Source: Excoecaria cochinchinensis (taxonomy: Eukaryota; Streptophyta; Magnoliopsida; Malpighiales; Euphorbiaceae). Taken from it: a DNA stretch of 64,000 nt. The stretch spans positions 23,554,001 to 23,618,000 of the forward strand of contig CANTUQ010000055.1 in assembly GCA_947683425.1 (NCBI GenBank). Direction: 5' to 3'. A model generated the notes under the pieces. It was not told where the DNA came from and did no database searches. It saw only the letters and a list, made by a program, of their open reading frames with translations. This document shows, in pieces, positions 34,926 to 45,801 of the stretch (position 1 is its first letter; each line of letters starts with the position of its first letter). Made by a program: the position numbers and the translations under genes.

Positions 34926-35322
34926 GTCACGGTCACAATGAATTTCATTGTGACCGTGACACACAAAAAATTTGCATTCCAAAATTGAACCGCCATGGGG
35001 TCACGGTGACAATGAAATCCATTGTCACCGTGACATTACCAAATTGGAAAACAGAATCGAATGTGCAATATGTCACGGTCACAATGGACTTCATTGTGAC
35101 CGTGACATAACCCAGTTTGAAAACAGAATGTCACTCACTCTACCTCACGGTGACAATACAATTCATTGTCACCGTGACATGTGCACTCCTCAAAACAGAA
35201 TGTAACTTACCTGATGGTCACGGTCACAATGAGTTTCATTGTGACCGTGACATGTGCATCAACCAGAATCCAGAATGCATCCTCCTTTGATCACGGTCAC
35301 AATGAATTTCATTGTGACCGTG
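34926..35322. repeat. Internal hairpin array of F
   Basis: Six dyads at 34926, 35000, 35072, 35144, 35217 and 35290, spacing 72-74. The first has 17-bp perfect arms (GTCACGGTCACAATGAA). Linkers contain AAAACAGAATG. Arm variants again come in matching pairs. The array lies between pol (ends 35542) and the putative internal promoter. Confidence 0.95.
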
Positions 35323-35541
35323 TCCACCTGCACACTTGCACACATTCATCAATTTCTCCGAATCTCTTGATACAAATGTTTTGAAATTTTTCCAACAAAA
35401 CATAATTTCTCTTCTAAACCTAAAATTTACAAAATGAAACAAGATTAACTGCCTAGACAAAATACCATTAAATGATACAGATAAATGAAGATAAAAAGTA
35501 GTTCTGCATTTCACAAGTCCGCAGCTGGACTTTTAAAACCG

Positions 35542-38500
35542 TCAAGGATCTATAAGAGTGACGATCGTGGAAGCATTATCAAACGAAGATGTAAAATAAG
35601 GCTTCACACGATGTCCATTTACCTTGAATTCTGTCTCACCCTTCGGGTGTTTCAGCGTGACCACTCCAAACTTGTTCACAGCAACTACTTGATATGGTCC
35701 CTTCCACCTCGACTTCAACTTACCAGGGAATAATCGCAGCCTACTGTCATAAAGAAGTACATGCATCCCAGGCACAACTTCCTTCCGAACTAACTTCCGA
35801 TCATGCCGCTTCTTGGTGATGTCCTTGTATTTGGTGGCATGATCATAAGCCCAGAATCGGTGCTCCTCAAGTTCATTCAGCTGCAAAGACCTGCACTTTC
35901 CTGCATTCTCAAGGTCAAAATTTAGAAATTTCGTAGCCCAATAGGCTTTATGTTCTAATTCCACCGGAAGATGACAGGACTTCCCATAAACCAGCCTAAA
36001 GGGGGACATCCCTATTGGCATCTTGAAAGCAGTCCTATAGGCCCATAAAGCTTCGTCTAACCTAAGGTACCAATCTTTCCTAGAGGAATTTACCGTTTTT
36101 TCTAAAATGGCCTTTAATTCCCTATTTGACACTTCTACTTGACCATTAGCCTGAGCATGATATGGGGTTGTGACTTTATGCCTAACGCCAAATTTCTTTA
36201 ATAAAGCATTGAATTGGTGATTAACAAAATGTTTACCACCATCGCTTATAATGGCTCTAGGAGCTCCATAACGGGTAAAAATATTTTTTCTTAAAAATTC
36301 TAACACAATTCGTGCATCACAAGTCCTAGTAGCTACAGCTTCGACCCATTTACTAACATAATCCACTGCTACCAGAATATATTCAAACCCGTATGAAACT
36401 GGAAAAGGTCCCATGAAATCTATTCCCCAAACATCGAATAATTCAACCTCAAGCACATTTGTTAAGGGCATCTCATCACGTTTGGATATATTTCCTACTC
36501 TTTGGCATCTATCACAACTTTTCACATAATATTGGACATCTTTAAACATTGTTGGCCAATAAAAACCAGAAGACAGAATTTTCATTACCGTTCTATTCGG
36601 CCCATGATGTCCACCAGCTTCTCCACTGTGACAAGCTGTGATGATTGCACTGGTCTCCGCATCTGAGATACACCGTCTTAACACTTGGTCAGCGCATAGT
36701 TTGAAAAGGTAGGGATTATCCCATATGTAGTGTCTCGTATCCGCCCGCAATTTCTTCTTTTGCTGCCATGTAAAATCCTTTGGCATAAAGCCCCCTGCAA
36801 GAAAATTAGCGATATTAGCAAACCAAGGTACAGAATTTTCACAGGAAAATACAGCACAAATATGCTCATCGGGAAATAAATCTAAAATTTCCCCTTTTTC
36901 AATACGATCATTTTCCAATCGGGACAGATGATCTGCCACAAAATTCTCAGCGCCCTTCTTATCCTTAATTTGCAAATCGAATTCCTGCAACAAAAGCACC
37001 CATCGAATCAGCCTCGGTTTTGATTCCTTCTTTGCGAATAAATGCCTCGAGGCTGCATGATCCGACCACACCACCACTTTTGCACCCAGCAAATACGGCC
37101 TGAACTTTTCTAACGCATACACTATCGCGAGAAGTTCTTTCTCTGTGGTGGTGTAATTTACCTGTGCTCCTGTCAAAGTGTGACTAGCATAATATATGGC
37201 ATAAAAAATCTTATCTCTTCGTTGTCCAAGCACTGCCCCTATTGCAAAGTCACTAGCATCACACATTAGTTCGAATGGCAAATTCCAATCCGGAGATATA
37301 ATCACCGGAGCTGAAATAAGTCGTTTCTTTAAAGTTTCAAATGCTAACATACATGCACTGTCAAAAACAAAAGGAGCATCTTTCATCAGTAAATTAGACA
37401 ATGGTTTTGCAATTTTTGAAAAATCTTTAATAAAACGCCTGTAAAACCCCGCATGTCCTAAAAAACTTCTTATGCCCTTAACATTTGTCGGAGGTGGTAA
37501 TTTTTCAATTACTTCAACTTTGGCCTTATCTACCTCTATCCCATTCTCTGAAATTTTATGTCCTAGCACTATGCCCTCTCTTACCATAAAATGGCATTTT
37601 TCCCAATTCAATACCAGGTTAGTCTTTTCACACCTCCCTAGTACTAGATCAAGATGCTGTAAACAGCTCTCAAAATCAACCCCATATATGGTGAAATCAT
37701 CCATGAATACTTCCATAAATTTTTCTATAAAATCATGGAAAATGGCCATCATGCACCGCTGAAACATAGCCGGTGCATTACATAACCCAAAAGGCATTCT
37801 CCGATATGCAAATGTGCCATATGGGCAGGTAAAGGTTATTTTCTCCTGATCCTCAGGGTCTATTGGAATCTGCATATATCCCGAATACCCATCTAAAAAA
37901 CAGTAAAACCTATTACCCGCTAACCTCTCTAACATTTGGTCAATAAAAGGCAAAGGAAAATGGTCCTTCCTAGTGGCATTATTTAACCGTCTGAAATCAA
38001 TGCAGACTCTCCAACCCGTAACTGTACGAGTTGGAATTAACTCATCTAGTTCATTCTTTACCACTGTCATTCCCCCCTTTTTAGGCACACATTGCACAGG
38101 ACTTACCCACTTACTGTCAGAGATAGGATAGATAATACCTGAGTCTAGGAGTTTAAGTACCTCCTTCTTTACTACCTCTTGCATGACTGGATTGAGTCGC
38201 CGTTGAGGTTGAGCTACCGGCTTGCACTCCTCTTCCATTGGGATCCTATGTGTACAGTAGCATGGGTCAATCCCCTTCAAATCTGAGGTCTTCCAGCCAA
38301 TGGCTCCCTTGTGCTTTTTCAGCACCTCTAGCAGCATCGTCTCTTCTGCACCTGACAACAAAGAAGAAATGATTACTGGTTTACTCTCATTATCTAAAAA
38401 CACATACTTCAAGTGAGAGGGAAGAGGTTTAAGTTCAGAATTTGAATCCCCCTCTTTAGGATCAATTTTCTCCTTGCTGTCTTCTATCTCCACACTTGCT

Positions 38501-41016
38501 ATCTCTTGTCCCCTCATCTCTTCTTCACATTCTTCTCCCTCCACTGAATGTAATAGACACTTATTTTCTGAATCAGCTCTCAATTCTTTTTCTTGCACTT
38601 CCTCCACACAATCATCTATTACATCCATAAAATATATAGACTCTTTCATATCTCCAGATGGGTATTTTTGAGCCTTGTTCATATCTACCACCAACTCCTC
38701 ACCATTAAACCTTAGGGTAACTGTTTGACCATTAACGTCTATCAACGCCTTGGCAGTATTTAAAAATGGCCTCCCCACAATCAATGGCACCTTGTGGTCT
38801 TCTTCCATCTCCATTACCACAAAATCCACTGGAAAAATAAATTTCCCCACCTTCACTAGCAGATCCTCAATTACTCCCTTTGGTCTCCTCACGGACCTGT
38901 CTGCTAGTTGGAGTCGCATTCCTGTCTCCCTAAGCTCTCCAAGATTCAGCTTCCTGCATATAGAATAAGGCATTAAGTTTATGCTTGCACCTAGATCACA
39001 TAAAGCGTTACCGTAAAAATCTTCACCAATAACACAAGGAAGAGTAAAGCTACCTGGATCTTCCAATTTCTCAGGAATCTTGTTCATAATAATAGCAATG
39101 CAATTTTCTGTTAGTTGTACAGTCTCATGCCCTTCTAATTTCTTTTTATTAGAACAGAGTTCTTTCATGAATTTAGCATAGTTAGGCATATGAGCTAAAG
39201 CTTCAGCAAATGGTAAATTTATGTGCAGTTTCTTAAACATCTCTAGAAACCTAGCTTTTTGCTCATTTTTCTTTTTCTGTCTAGCAATAGCAGGAAATGG
39301 CAGTTTATTAATGTCAAGATCCTCTAACTTAGGATTCACTATACTCTTTCCCTTGTCACTTTTAGGAGCATTTTCTTCAATTTCTAACTTAGAGTTAGAG
39401 TTACTTACCGTCCGTGTCGGCTCCTCCTTTTCTGATAAAAGATTTTTACCTTGATCATCTTTCGGTTCCACTTCCTTACCACTCCTCAGTGTAATTGCCT
39501 TTGCCTCCTCTTTTGGATTCCGGTCTACATTTGAATGAAATGTTCTTGGTTGCCTCTGGGACACAAAATTTGCAAGCTGTTCCACTTGAGTTTCCAAATT
39601 TCTTATGGAGGCATCCTGGTTCCGGTACCACTGCTCTTGAGACTTCCATATAGACTCTTGATTTACCATGAATTGCTGTTGGTTATTCATAAACTGTTGT
39701 TGACTGTTAATGAATGTAGCCAACATGTCTTCCAGATTTGGCTTTCTCTCTTGAACGGGTGGCCTGGGTTGATAACCCGGTGGGTGATACTGCTGCCCTT
39801 GGTTCTGAGGAGGTGGATATGGTGGTTGATATGGCTGCCCGTGGTTTTGATGGATGTTTTGGTTGAAGGGAGCTCTTACTTGTGGATTAGAGGATGAAGC
39901 ATTTGGATTTCCATCTTTCCAGGAGAAATTTGGATGAGTTCTCCATCCCGGGTTATACGTGTTACTGTAAGGGTCATTTCTTTTGAAATCTCCCACAGCA
40001 TTGACATCACCCACTGCTCCACTTTCTTGCCCACTTTGCTCCTGTTCATACCATCCATTTTCTTGGCCCACTGCAGCTACATTCTGCACTTTCAAGCTAT
40101 TCATCTCCTTCCTCATAGACTCCATCTGTGCCTTCAGCATCGAGACCTCATCCACAGCATGTATCCCCTGTCTTCTCGGAACTGCTCTAGGATTAGACCA
40201 TTGAGCATCATTAGCTGCCATTTCATCCAGTAATTGAAAAGCTTCCTCTGGTAACCTATTCATAAATGACCCTCCTGATGAAGCATCTAATAAGGATCTT
40301 GTCTGTGGTGTAACCCCAGAATAAAAAGTGGTCATCAAATGGTAAATTGCTATCTCATGGTGTGGACAGCTTCTCAACAATCTTCTAAACCTTTCCCATG
40401 CTTCATGAAAGGGCTCCTCACTCATCTGACTAAAGCCTAATATACTATTTCTGATGTTCGCAGTCTTTGTGGGAGGGAAGAATCTCATCAAAAAATTTTC
40501 TTGCAACTGATCCCAAGATCTAATTGACTGTCTAGGTAGCATTTGCAGCCATTCACGAGCTTTTCCAATCAGTGTAAAAGGGAACAACTTTAATCTTACC
40601 GCGTCAGATGACACTCCAGGAATTTTAACCGTATCACTGATCTCTAAGAAAATGTCCAAATGTTGTGCAGGATCTTCGACATCTGCACCCGAAAACTGAT
40701 TTCGCTGTACCATACCGATGGTGGCTGGTTTAAGTTCAAATTGCACTCCCCTGGGCAGCACAATTGTCCTATTATCTTCATTCCATCTAGGCACCGCATA
40801 GTCCCTAATTGTCCTCTGCCTAGGGATCTCTTCTCTATTATGCCCCGGATTCTGGTTTTGTGCCCTCAACACTTGTTCATTTCCAGGAGGAATTTCACCA
40901 ATAGGAAGGGGATTTTCTTCCATGTTATTAATCCTGTTGGCTCTTAATTGTTGGTGTAAAGTCCTCTCGATTTCAGGATCGTAAGGTGCTATTTGTTCTT
41001 GTCTTCTTCTGCTCAT
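35542..41016 (-). CDS. gag-pol polyprotein of Athila element F
   Basis: One uninterrupted frame of 1824 codons. Gag at about residues 85-290 (DIFLEISDTVKIPG, AREWLQMLPRQSIRSW), then a Gln/Pro-rich stretch and no CCHC knuckle, as usual in Athila. Protease at about 672-682 (CDLGASINLMP). RT about 915-1180 with FMDD at 1104-1107. RNase H about 1248-1375 (MCDASDFAIGAVLG, ADHLSRLEND). Integrase: zinc domain His about 1463 to Cys 1501/1504, catalytic Asp 1533, Asp 1592 and Glu 1628 (35 residues between the last two), all present. C-terminal integrase domain to the end. The ATG at 41016 follows an acceptor-like TTCTTTTCAG (41034), so a 5' intron is possible. It makes the particle and enzymes for reverse transcription and integration. 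Confidence 0.96.
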   Translation of the reverse strand: MSRRRQEQIAPYDPEIERTLHQQLRANRINNMEENPLPIGEIPPGNEQVLRAQNQNPGHNREEIPRQRTIRDYAVPRWNEDNRTIVLPRGVQFELKPATIGMVQRNQFSGADVEDPAQHLDIFLEISDTVKIPGVSSDAVRLKLFPFTLIGKAREWLQMLPRQSIRSWDQLQENFLMRFFPPTKTANIRNSILGFSQMSEEPFHEAWERFRRLLRSCPHHEIAIYHLMTTFYSGVTPQTRSLLDASSGGSFMNRLPEEAFQLLDEMAANDAQWSNPRAVPRRQGIHAVDEVSMLKAQMESMRKEMNSLKVQNVAAVGQENGWYEQEQSGQESGAVGDVNAVGDFKRNDPYSNTYNPGWRTHPNFSWKDGNPNASSSNPQVRAPFNQNIHQNHGQPYQPPYPPPQNQGQQYHPPGYQPRPPVQERKPNLEDMLATFINSQQQFMNNQQQFMVNQESIWKSQEQWYRNQDASIRNLETQVEQLANFVSQRQPRTFHSNVDRNPKEEAKAITLRSGKEVEPKDDQGKNLLSEKEEPTRTVSNSNSKLEIEENAPKSDKGKSIVNPKLEDLDINKLPFPAIARQKKKNEQKARFLEMFKKLHINLPFAEALAHMPNYAKFMKELCSNKKKLEGHETVQLTENCIAIIMNKIPEKLEDPGSFTLPCVIGEDFYGNALCDLGASINLMPYSICRKLNLGELRETGMRLQLADRSVRRPKGVIEDLLVKVGKFIFPVDFVVMEMEEDHKVPLIVGRPFLNTAKALIDVNGQTVTLRFNGEELVVDMNKAQKYPSGDMKESIYFMDVIDDCVEEVQEKELRADSENKCLLHSVEGEECEEEMRGQEIASVEIEDSKEKIDPKEGDSNSELKPLPSHLKYVFLDNESKPVIISSLLSGAEETMLLEVLKKHKGAIGWKTSDLKGIDPCYCTHRIPMEEECKPVAQPQRRLNPVMQEVVKKEVLKLLDSGIIYPISDSKWVSPVQCVPKKGGMTVVKNELDELIPTRTVTGWRVCIDFRRLNNATRKDHFPLPFIDQMLERLAGNRFYCFLDGYSGYMQIPIDPEDQEKITFTCPYGTFAYRRMPFGLCNAPAMFQRCMMAIFHDFIEKFMEVFMDDFTIYGVDFESCLQHLDLVLGRCEKTNLVLNWEKCHFMVREGIVLGHKISENGIEVDKAKVEVIEKLPPPTNVKGIRSFLGHAGFYRRFIKDFSKIAKPLSNLLMKDAPFVFDSACMLAFETLKKRLISAPVIISPDWNLPFELMCDASDFAIGAVLGQRRDKIFYAIYYASHTLTGAQVNYTTTEKELLAIVYALEKFRPYLLGAKVVVWSDHAASRHLFAKKESKPRLIRWVLLLQEFDLQIKDKKGAENFVADHLSRLENDRIEKGEILDLFPDEHICAVFSCENSVPWFANIANFLAGGFMPKDFTWQQKKKLRADTRHYIWDNPYLFKLCADQVLRRCISDAETSAIITACHSGEAGGHHGPNRTVMKILSSGFYWPTMFKDVQYYVKSCDRCQRVGNISKRDEMPLTNVLEVELFDVWGIDFMGPFPVSYGFEYILVAVDYVSKWVEAVATRTCDARIVLEFLRKNIFTRYGAPRAIISDGGKHFVNHQFNALLKKFGVRHKVTTPYHAQANGQVEVSNRELKAILEKTVNSSRKDWYLRLDEALWAYRTAFKMPIGMSPFRLVYGKSCHLPVELEHKAYWATKFLNFDLENAGKCRSLQLNELEEHRFWAYDHATKYKDITKKRHDRKLVRKEVVPGMHVLLYDSRLRLFPGKLKSRWKGPYQVVAVNKFGVVTLKHPKGETEFKVNGHRVKPYFTSSFDNASTIVTLIDP

Positions 41017-41125
41017 ACACCTTCAACAACCACCTGAAAAGAATAAAGAATAAATAAAAATAAGATAAAATAAAATAAAAATAAAAACACACACAAATAA
41101 TAATCAAGACTTAAAACAACGCCAG

Positions 41126-41143
41126 TCCCCGGCAACGGCGCCA
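41126..41143 (-). promoter_or_regulatory. Primer binding site of F (tRNA-Asp type)
   Basis: TGGCGCCGTTGCCGGGGA on the minus strand, six bases after the LTR end. It is complementary to the 3' end of plant tRNA-Asp, the usual primer of Athila elements. Confidence 0.92.
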
Positions 41144-41149
41144 AAAACT

Positions 41150-42938
41150 TGACACGACCTCAGCAAGTGTACTGAATCGACAAGTAATGTAATGGAGTAA
41201 AATTAAGATTCCGAGTTATCGTACCCAAGGGACTGAACACGCAAGTTATGAAAATTAAATGTATGCTAAAGAATTCCCAATTAATTGATTTGATTAAATT
41301 AACTAAACTAAAACTAATAAATTAATCGACTGCTGTACTGGTTAAGCAAAAACAAATTAAGATGACAGTAAAACTAACAAAGATAAAAGTGAATAAAAAC
41401 GAGAAAAGATATCGAATTATAAAGGCGTTGTTCAAGTTCACTCATCCACCCCTTACCCAAATATGAATAAAATCAATCTATGACTCTTATATGAAAGAAA
41501 TCGGGATAACCCTCTTAACCCAAGCGTCCCATTCCGGAGCAAGCTACTCTAATTGCATAACGTCCCATTCCGGAGCAAGTCATACAACTAGCCTAATCAC
41601 GGGTCTAAAATCCTAGGTTCGGTTTGCTTTCCCATTCCGGAGTCAAACATCCCAAAACCTCATTATTTCGCTCATCACTCAAATCTTAAATCATAAAATC
41701 CTGTTCATTTAGATTCCCATTCCGGAGTAGTCTAAACACCACAGCAAACATGATAGAAAATTCTGAGAATAAAATACATTCATGGCATCCAATTAACAAA
41801 TTCAATAACCAACATAGACATATGAAATAAATCATTCATCACAATTGGAAACTGGACTGAAAAACTAAAATCCATAAACAAGCAATAAACACCAGCAAAA
41901 TAAACCAATCTTTCATACATAAACTCAATAGATGTTCATAATTCACATCTTAGATATAGGAGATTCAGAGATCCCCCGAACAACTAAACGACTACTCACA
42001 ATCCATTACAAAATCAAAAGAGTAAAAGAAAGAATAAACCCTGAAATTCATTGAGAAAATCCTGGTTGAATTGCTCGATCTTCGATCTCTTTCTTCAAAT
42101 CTTCAATGGAGAAAATAACTAAAATTCTGGAAAAACTAACTAAGAACTAGCAAAACTCTTGAAATTGAACTATGAAACTAAAGCAATTTAATCTCAATTA
42201 CTAATCGAAAATCAAAAACAAGAACGAAAATTAAAGTTTAGGACCGAAGAATATCTCTCAAAATCTCAGCTGCAAAAACTAATAACAAAAACTAACTAAA
42301 AAATTCGGAACCCTAGCCAAATAGAAAAGTTCGTTTTTATAGTTCCAGATGGGTCACGGTGACAATGAAATTCATTGTCACCGTGTTCAGTCGAGAATTT
42401 CAAATCTGTTCACGCACAGGAAATGGGTCACGGTGACAATGAAATTCATTGTCACCGTGAGGTCTTCGAAGTTTGCTTTTGTCCAGGATTTAGCTATGTC
42501 ACGGTCACAATGAAATTCATTGTGACCGTGATGTATGTGCTTCTTTGATTCTGCCTTGAGGATTTTTATGTCACGGTCACAATGAAATTGATTGTCACCG
42601 TGACATACCTCCTACTTGCATTCTGCCCAATCGTTCACTATGTCATGGTCACAATGAAATCCATTGTGACCGTGACCCATCTAAGCCAGCTCCTGACTTC
42701 CACTTCTCTTCATGTCACGGTCACAATGAATTTCATTGTGACCGTGATGTAAATAGAACCTCACCTGCAAAGTGTCATAAAAATCAATCAAAAACTATCT
42801 ATAATACATCAAAATTCCAATTTGACTAAAATTAATAAAATCAACCTAAAAGAAACAAAACCTAACACAAAAACACAACTAAACACCTAAAATCATATAA
42901 AAACACTATGAAAACTAAGCACTATATTGAAGTTATCA
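41150..42938 (-). mobile_element. 5' LTR of F (1789 bp)
   Basis: Same length and content as the left copy. The hairpin array (42353-42750) is followed on the minus strand by TATAAAAAC (about 42333-42341), which fits a promoter. ATGAT follows at 42939-42943. Confidence 0.94.
42353..42750. repeat. Hairpin array in the 5' LTR of F
   Basis: Six dyads at the same relative positions as in 30618-31013. One copy has CACGG changed to CATGG (near 42644), leaving a mismatch. Confidence 0.94.
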
Positions 42939-44228
42939 ATGATACTGATACCTTCGGGTATCTATGTGTACTCGTTATCCACTAATTTGAGTCAGCAGGT
43001 ATTTCGTTTGCTCTATCTGATATGAATATGAGAATATGATATCCGAATGTGGAAGATTTCGGTCATGTGAACCAGTTGTGAATTCGAATGTGATTATAAA
43101 TCTCTGATTGGGTTAAATGAAACTCTGACCTGTATATTGCACCTTTGTGGTTATCTGTAAATGGTCTTGTGTATAGTATGTGTATGTGAAGTCGGTGTAT
43201 CACATAATATGGATACTACACTTCTGTATAGTAATGATATATATTAATATGTATGTGAATGCGAATCTGAATTACTGAATACTATGGTTGAAGTCTACAT
43301 ATATAAACGTGAATATGTATTGTTAATTACTAAGATTAAGTATACTGATTTGTATACTTAGGAATGTGATCTTGAACCAACATATGTAACAAATTTAATA
43401 CGATGCTATATAGCTCCTTATTATTAGCTATTGTAGTAATTACAGTATGTTAATATATATTTACGTTTCATGACATGATAATTTGTAATAGGCTTATGCA
43501 GTGGAAGTGTGGTGTTTTGAAATCGTCTCTTGGGTTTGGGCTGGATTATAACGTTTGGCATAGCAAAAATATGTTTGAATAAATATAATGATTTTGGCAT
43601 AATAATTGGGTGTGTTAATAATAGGAGTATATGGGCGTGGTTAAGAACATTTGAGTGCAAGGCTATATTAAACAAGTATATATATTTATCTGTCAGGATT
43701 TTATGTATTCACCTTCGTGTATGTGGTATGCCTTGGCGACCGTTGTGAATGGTCGTCTATATTTTTGTGCTTTCCCCACTAAGCGTTATCGCTTAGCACG
43801 GGTTCTTTTCCCCGTGCAGGTGGCAGGTTTGCTTTTGTTCGAGTCGCGCATCTGCAGAGTCGGCCACATAGGAGCTAGGAGTTTTGGTTGTTGTCCAGCT
43901 TCTTTATTTTGGATTTTGTAATTCTGTAAAATATGTATATGTAATAATATGTAAAGATACTTATATAATATTCTGGGCCATGTAAATATTTGTATAGCGA
44001 TGTTTGGAGAATAACTTCTATTGTATGCTTGTAAGTTTTCACAACTGTATGCTTTTGCTTAGTGTATGCGCGTTTGTGAAGTATGCATGTCCAAATCTAC
44101 TTCTCAAGTTTTAAATTATTCCGTATTTTAGTATGCTTTGTCTCGCTTCTGTTCGGTAACACACCTACTCGTACGGCTTCCTACTCCCTTGTGGATGGGT
44201 TCGTCCACGTATGAGTTGGGGTGTTACA

Positions 44229-45801
44229 GTTAGCTGCATTGGGGGCGAGGAACATAGAGGTCTTTGGTGACTCATCTTTGGTAATCAACCAGATCCGAGG
44301 TGAGTGGGCAGTAAAAGAAGAATGACTGGTCCCCTACGTTGAATATTTGAAAGGGATGTGTGGGCAGTTCGAGACTTGTACTTTCCACTTTGTGCCCAGA
44401 GATGAAAATCGTTTGGCTGATGCGTTGGCAACCTTAGTGTCAATGTGGGATAACCCTGAAGGAGTGGCTATGAAGCCGGTGCTGATTTCGAGCTCTGATA
44501 AGCCTAGTTTTGAAACCGAGCCTGTAATGGCAGTAGAGGCGTCAGATGGGAAGCCATGGTACTTTGATATCATGAATTACTTGGAAAACAATAAATTCCC
44601 AGAAGAAGCCACTGGAAAAGACCAGAGGATGATACGTAAGCTATCTACTGAGTTCATATCCTTAGAAGGGGTGTTGTACAAAAGACGGTTGGATGGGATT
44701 CAGCTCAGGTGCTTGAATGAAAGAGAAGCCCGCAAGGTGATGGAGGAAACCCATGCAGGTGTCTGTGGGGCCCACATGAATAGTTTGACCTTGGCCAAGA
44801 AGACTATGAGACAAGGCTTTTATTGGCTTACGATGGACAACGATTGCTCAAGATATGTCAAATAATGCCAGTTGTGCCAACAATATGCAGACCTGAGACA
44901 CCAGCCAGTATCAGAGTTACATAACCTGACATCACCTTGGCCTTTTGCTGCTTGGGGGATAGATATCATTGGAGAGATTCGTCCTACGGCGTCCAATGGG
45001 CACAGATACATCATAGTCACGATCGACTATTTCACCAAATGGGTAGAGGCGGAATCCTTCAAGAAAATTGACGCAAGGGACATGGCAAAGTTCATAGAGA
45101 AAAATCAGATCTACAGATATGGCCTCCCTCATCACATAGTGTCTGATAATGGGGTGCAGTTCATGGGAGAAACCAGAAAGCTTCTCGAGAAGTATGGTGT
45201 CGAGCATCGTAAATCCTCTCCCTACCGACCGCAAGCGAATGGAGCAGTAGAGGCCGCAAATAAGAATATGAAGAAGAACCTGTCCAAGATGGTCCAAACC
45301 TATAAAGACTGGGCTGAAAAGTTACCCTTTGCCTTGTGGGGATATAGAACGATGGTAAGGACGTCTACAGGAACTACACCATTTTCCCTGGTATACAGAA
45401 CAGAAGCAGTGCTGCCAGTAGAGATAGAGCTTAAATCACTAAGGGTGGTCATGGAGGCCCAAATCCCGGAGGCCGAATGGGCGCAGCAGAGGTTACAGCA
45501 CTTGAATTTACTGGATGAGAGTAGGCTGAGAGCTTATTATCATAATCAGATTTACCAGAAGAGATTGGCAAGAACCTTCAGAAAGAAGGTGAGAAAGCAT
45601 CCGCTGAAAGAAGGGGACTTGGTGTTCAAGCAGATGAGGCCAGGTATACCAGACATCAGAGGGAAATTCAGACCTACCTGGGAAGGGCTGTATATCCTTA
45701 AGAAGCTGCTGTCCAAAGGAGCTGTAATCTTATCAGATAGTGATGGGAACGAATTCAAAGAGCCGATCAATGTCGACAGACTCAAAAGGTTCTACGGCTA
45801 A
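44229..45801 (+). pseudogene. D: end of second RNase H and integrase
   Basis: Resumes after solo LTR E (GTTAG repeated) with GDSSLVINQIRGEW. A TGA at 44323 (CGA or AGA expected) and a TAA at 44863 (Gln expected) interrupt it. RNase H ends with ADALATLVSMWD. Integrase: zinc domain HAGVCGAH...CQLC, catalytic Asp in GIDIIGEI (about 44962), Asp in VSDNGVQF (about 45144) and Glu in GAVEAANKN (about 45250). All catalytic residues are kept, unlike C. The C-terminal domain ends with VDRLKRFYG and the stop at 45799. Confidence 0.9.

Larger units (their letters stand above)
29415..42938 (-). mobile_element. Element F: Athila-type Ty3/gypsy, apparently intact
   Basis: Flanked by ATGAT (29410-29414 and 42939-42943). 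Both LTRs are 1789 bp and differ at about 8 positions by eye. On the minus strand: 5' LTR (42938-41150), tRNA-Asp type PBS, gag-pol of 1824 codons (41016-35542), hairpin array, intron-containing 3' gene (exon 2 at 34054-32898), untranslated tail, polypurine tract, 3' LTR (31203-29415). Nothing in the coding frames is broken. At a commonly used plant rate of 1.3e-8 substitutions per site per year, 8 differences correspond to roughly 0.2 million years (inference). Confidence 0.93.
26823..44228 (+). mobile_element. Solo LTR E, Tekay/Del type, split by F
   Basis: Starts TGTCACACCCCAAATCGG (26823) and ends GGGGTGTTACA (44228), flanked by GTTAG (26818-26822 and 44229-44233). Without F it is about 3.87 kb (26823-29414 plus 42944-44228) and contains no gene. 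It is an LTR, not a DNA transposon: its 3' part (ACTCGTTATCCACTA; CCCCACTAAGCG near 43775) matches the LTRs of G, and its start and a region near 27685-27780 match LTR I. A solo LTR results from recombination between the two LTRs of a former element. Confidence 0.88.

Noticed and set aside
30618..35322. CRISPR-like spacing (about 35-bp palindromic repeat, about 38-bp spacer)
   Set aside because: The repeats lie in LTRs and inside a plant retrotransposon, the linkers are themselves related, and arms vary in pairs. Best read as a tandem hairpin minisatellite.
34972..35514. Cys/His-rich frames over the hairpin array of F
   Set aside because: The period of 73 is not a multiple of three, and the frames are by-products of the repeated CACGGTGACAATG words on both strands.
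29415..42938. Assembly duplication as cause of the near-identical F or G LTRs
   Set aside because: Exact 5-base target duplications, PBS and polypurine tract in the right places and scattered substitutions fit true LTR pairs.
26823..44228. DNA transposon with TGT(C/A)ACACCCC terminal inverted repeats
   Set aside because: Ends, 5-base duplication and similarity to the LTRs of G and I show a Tekay-type solo LTR.
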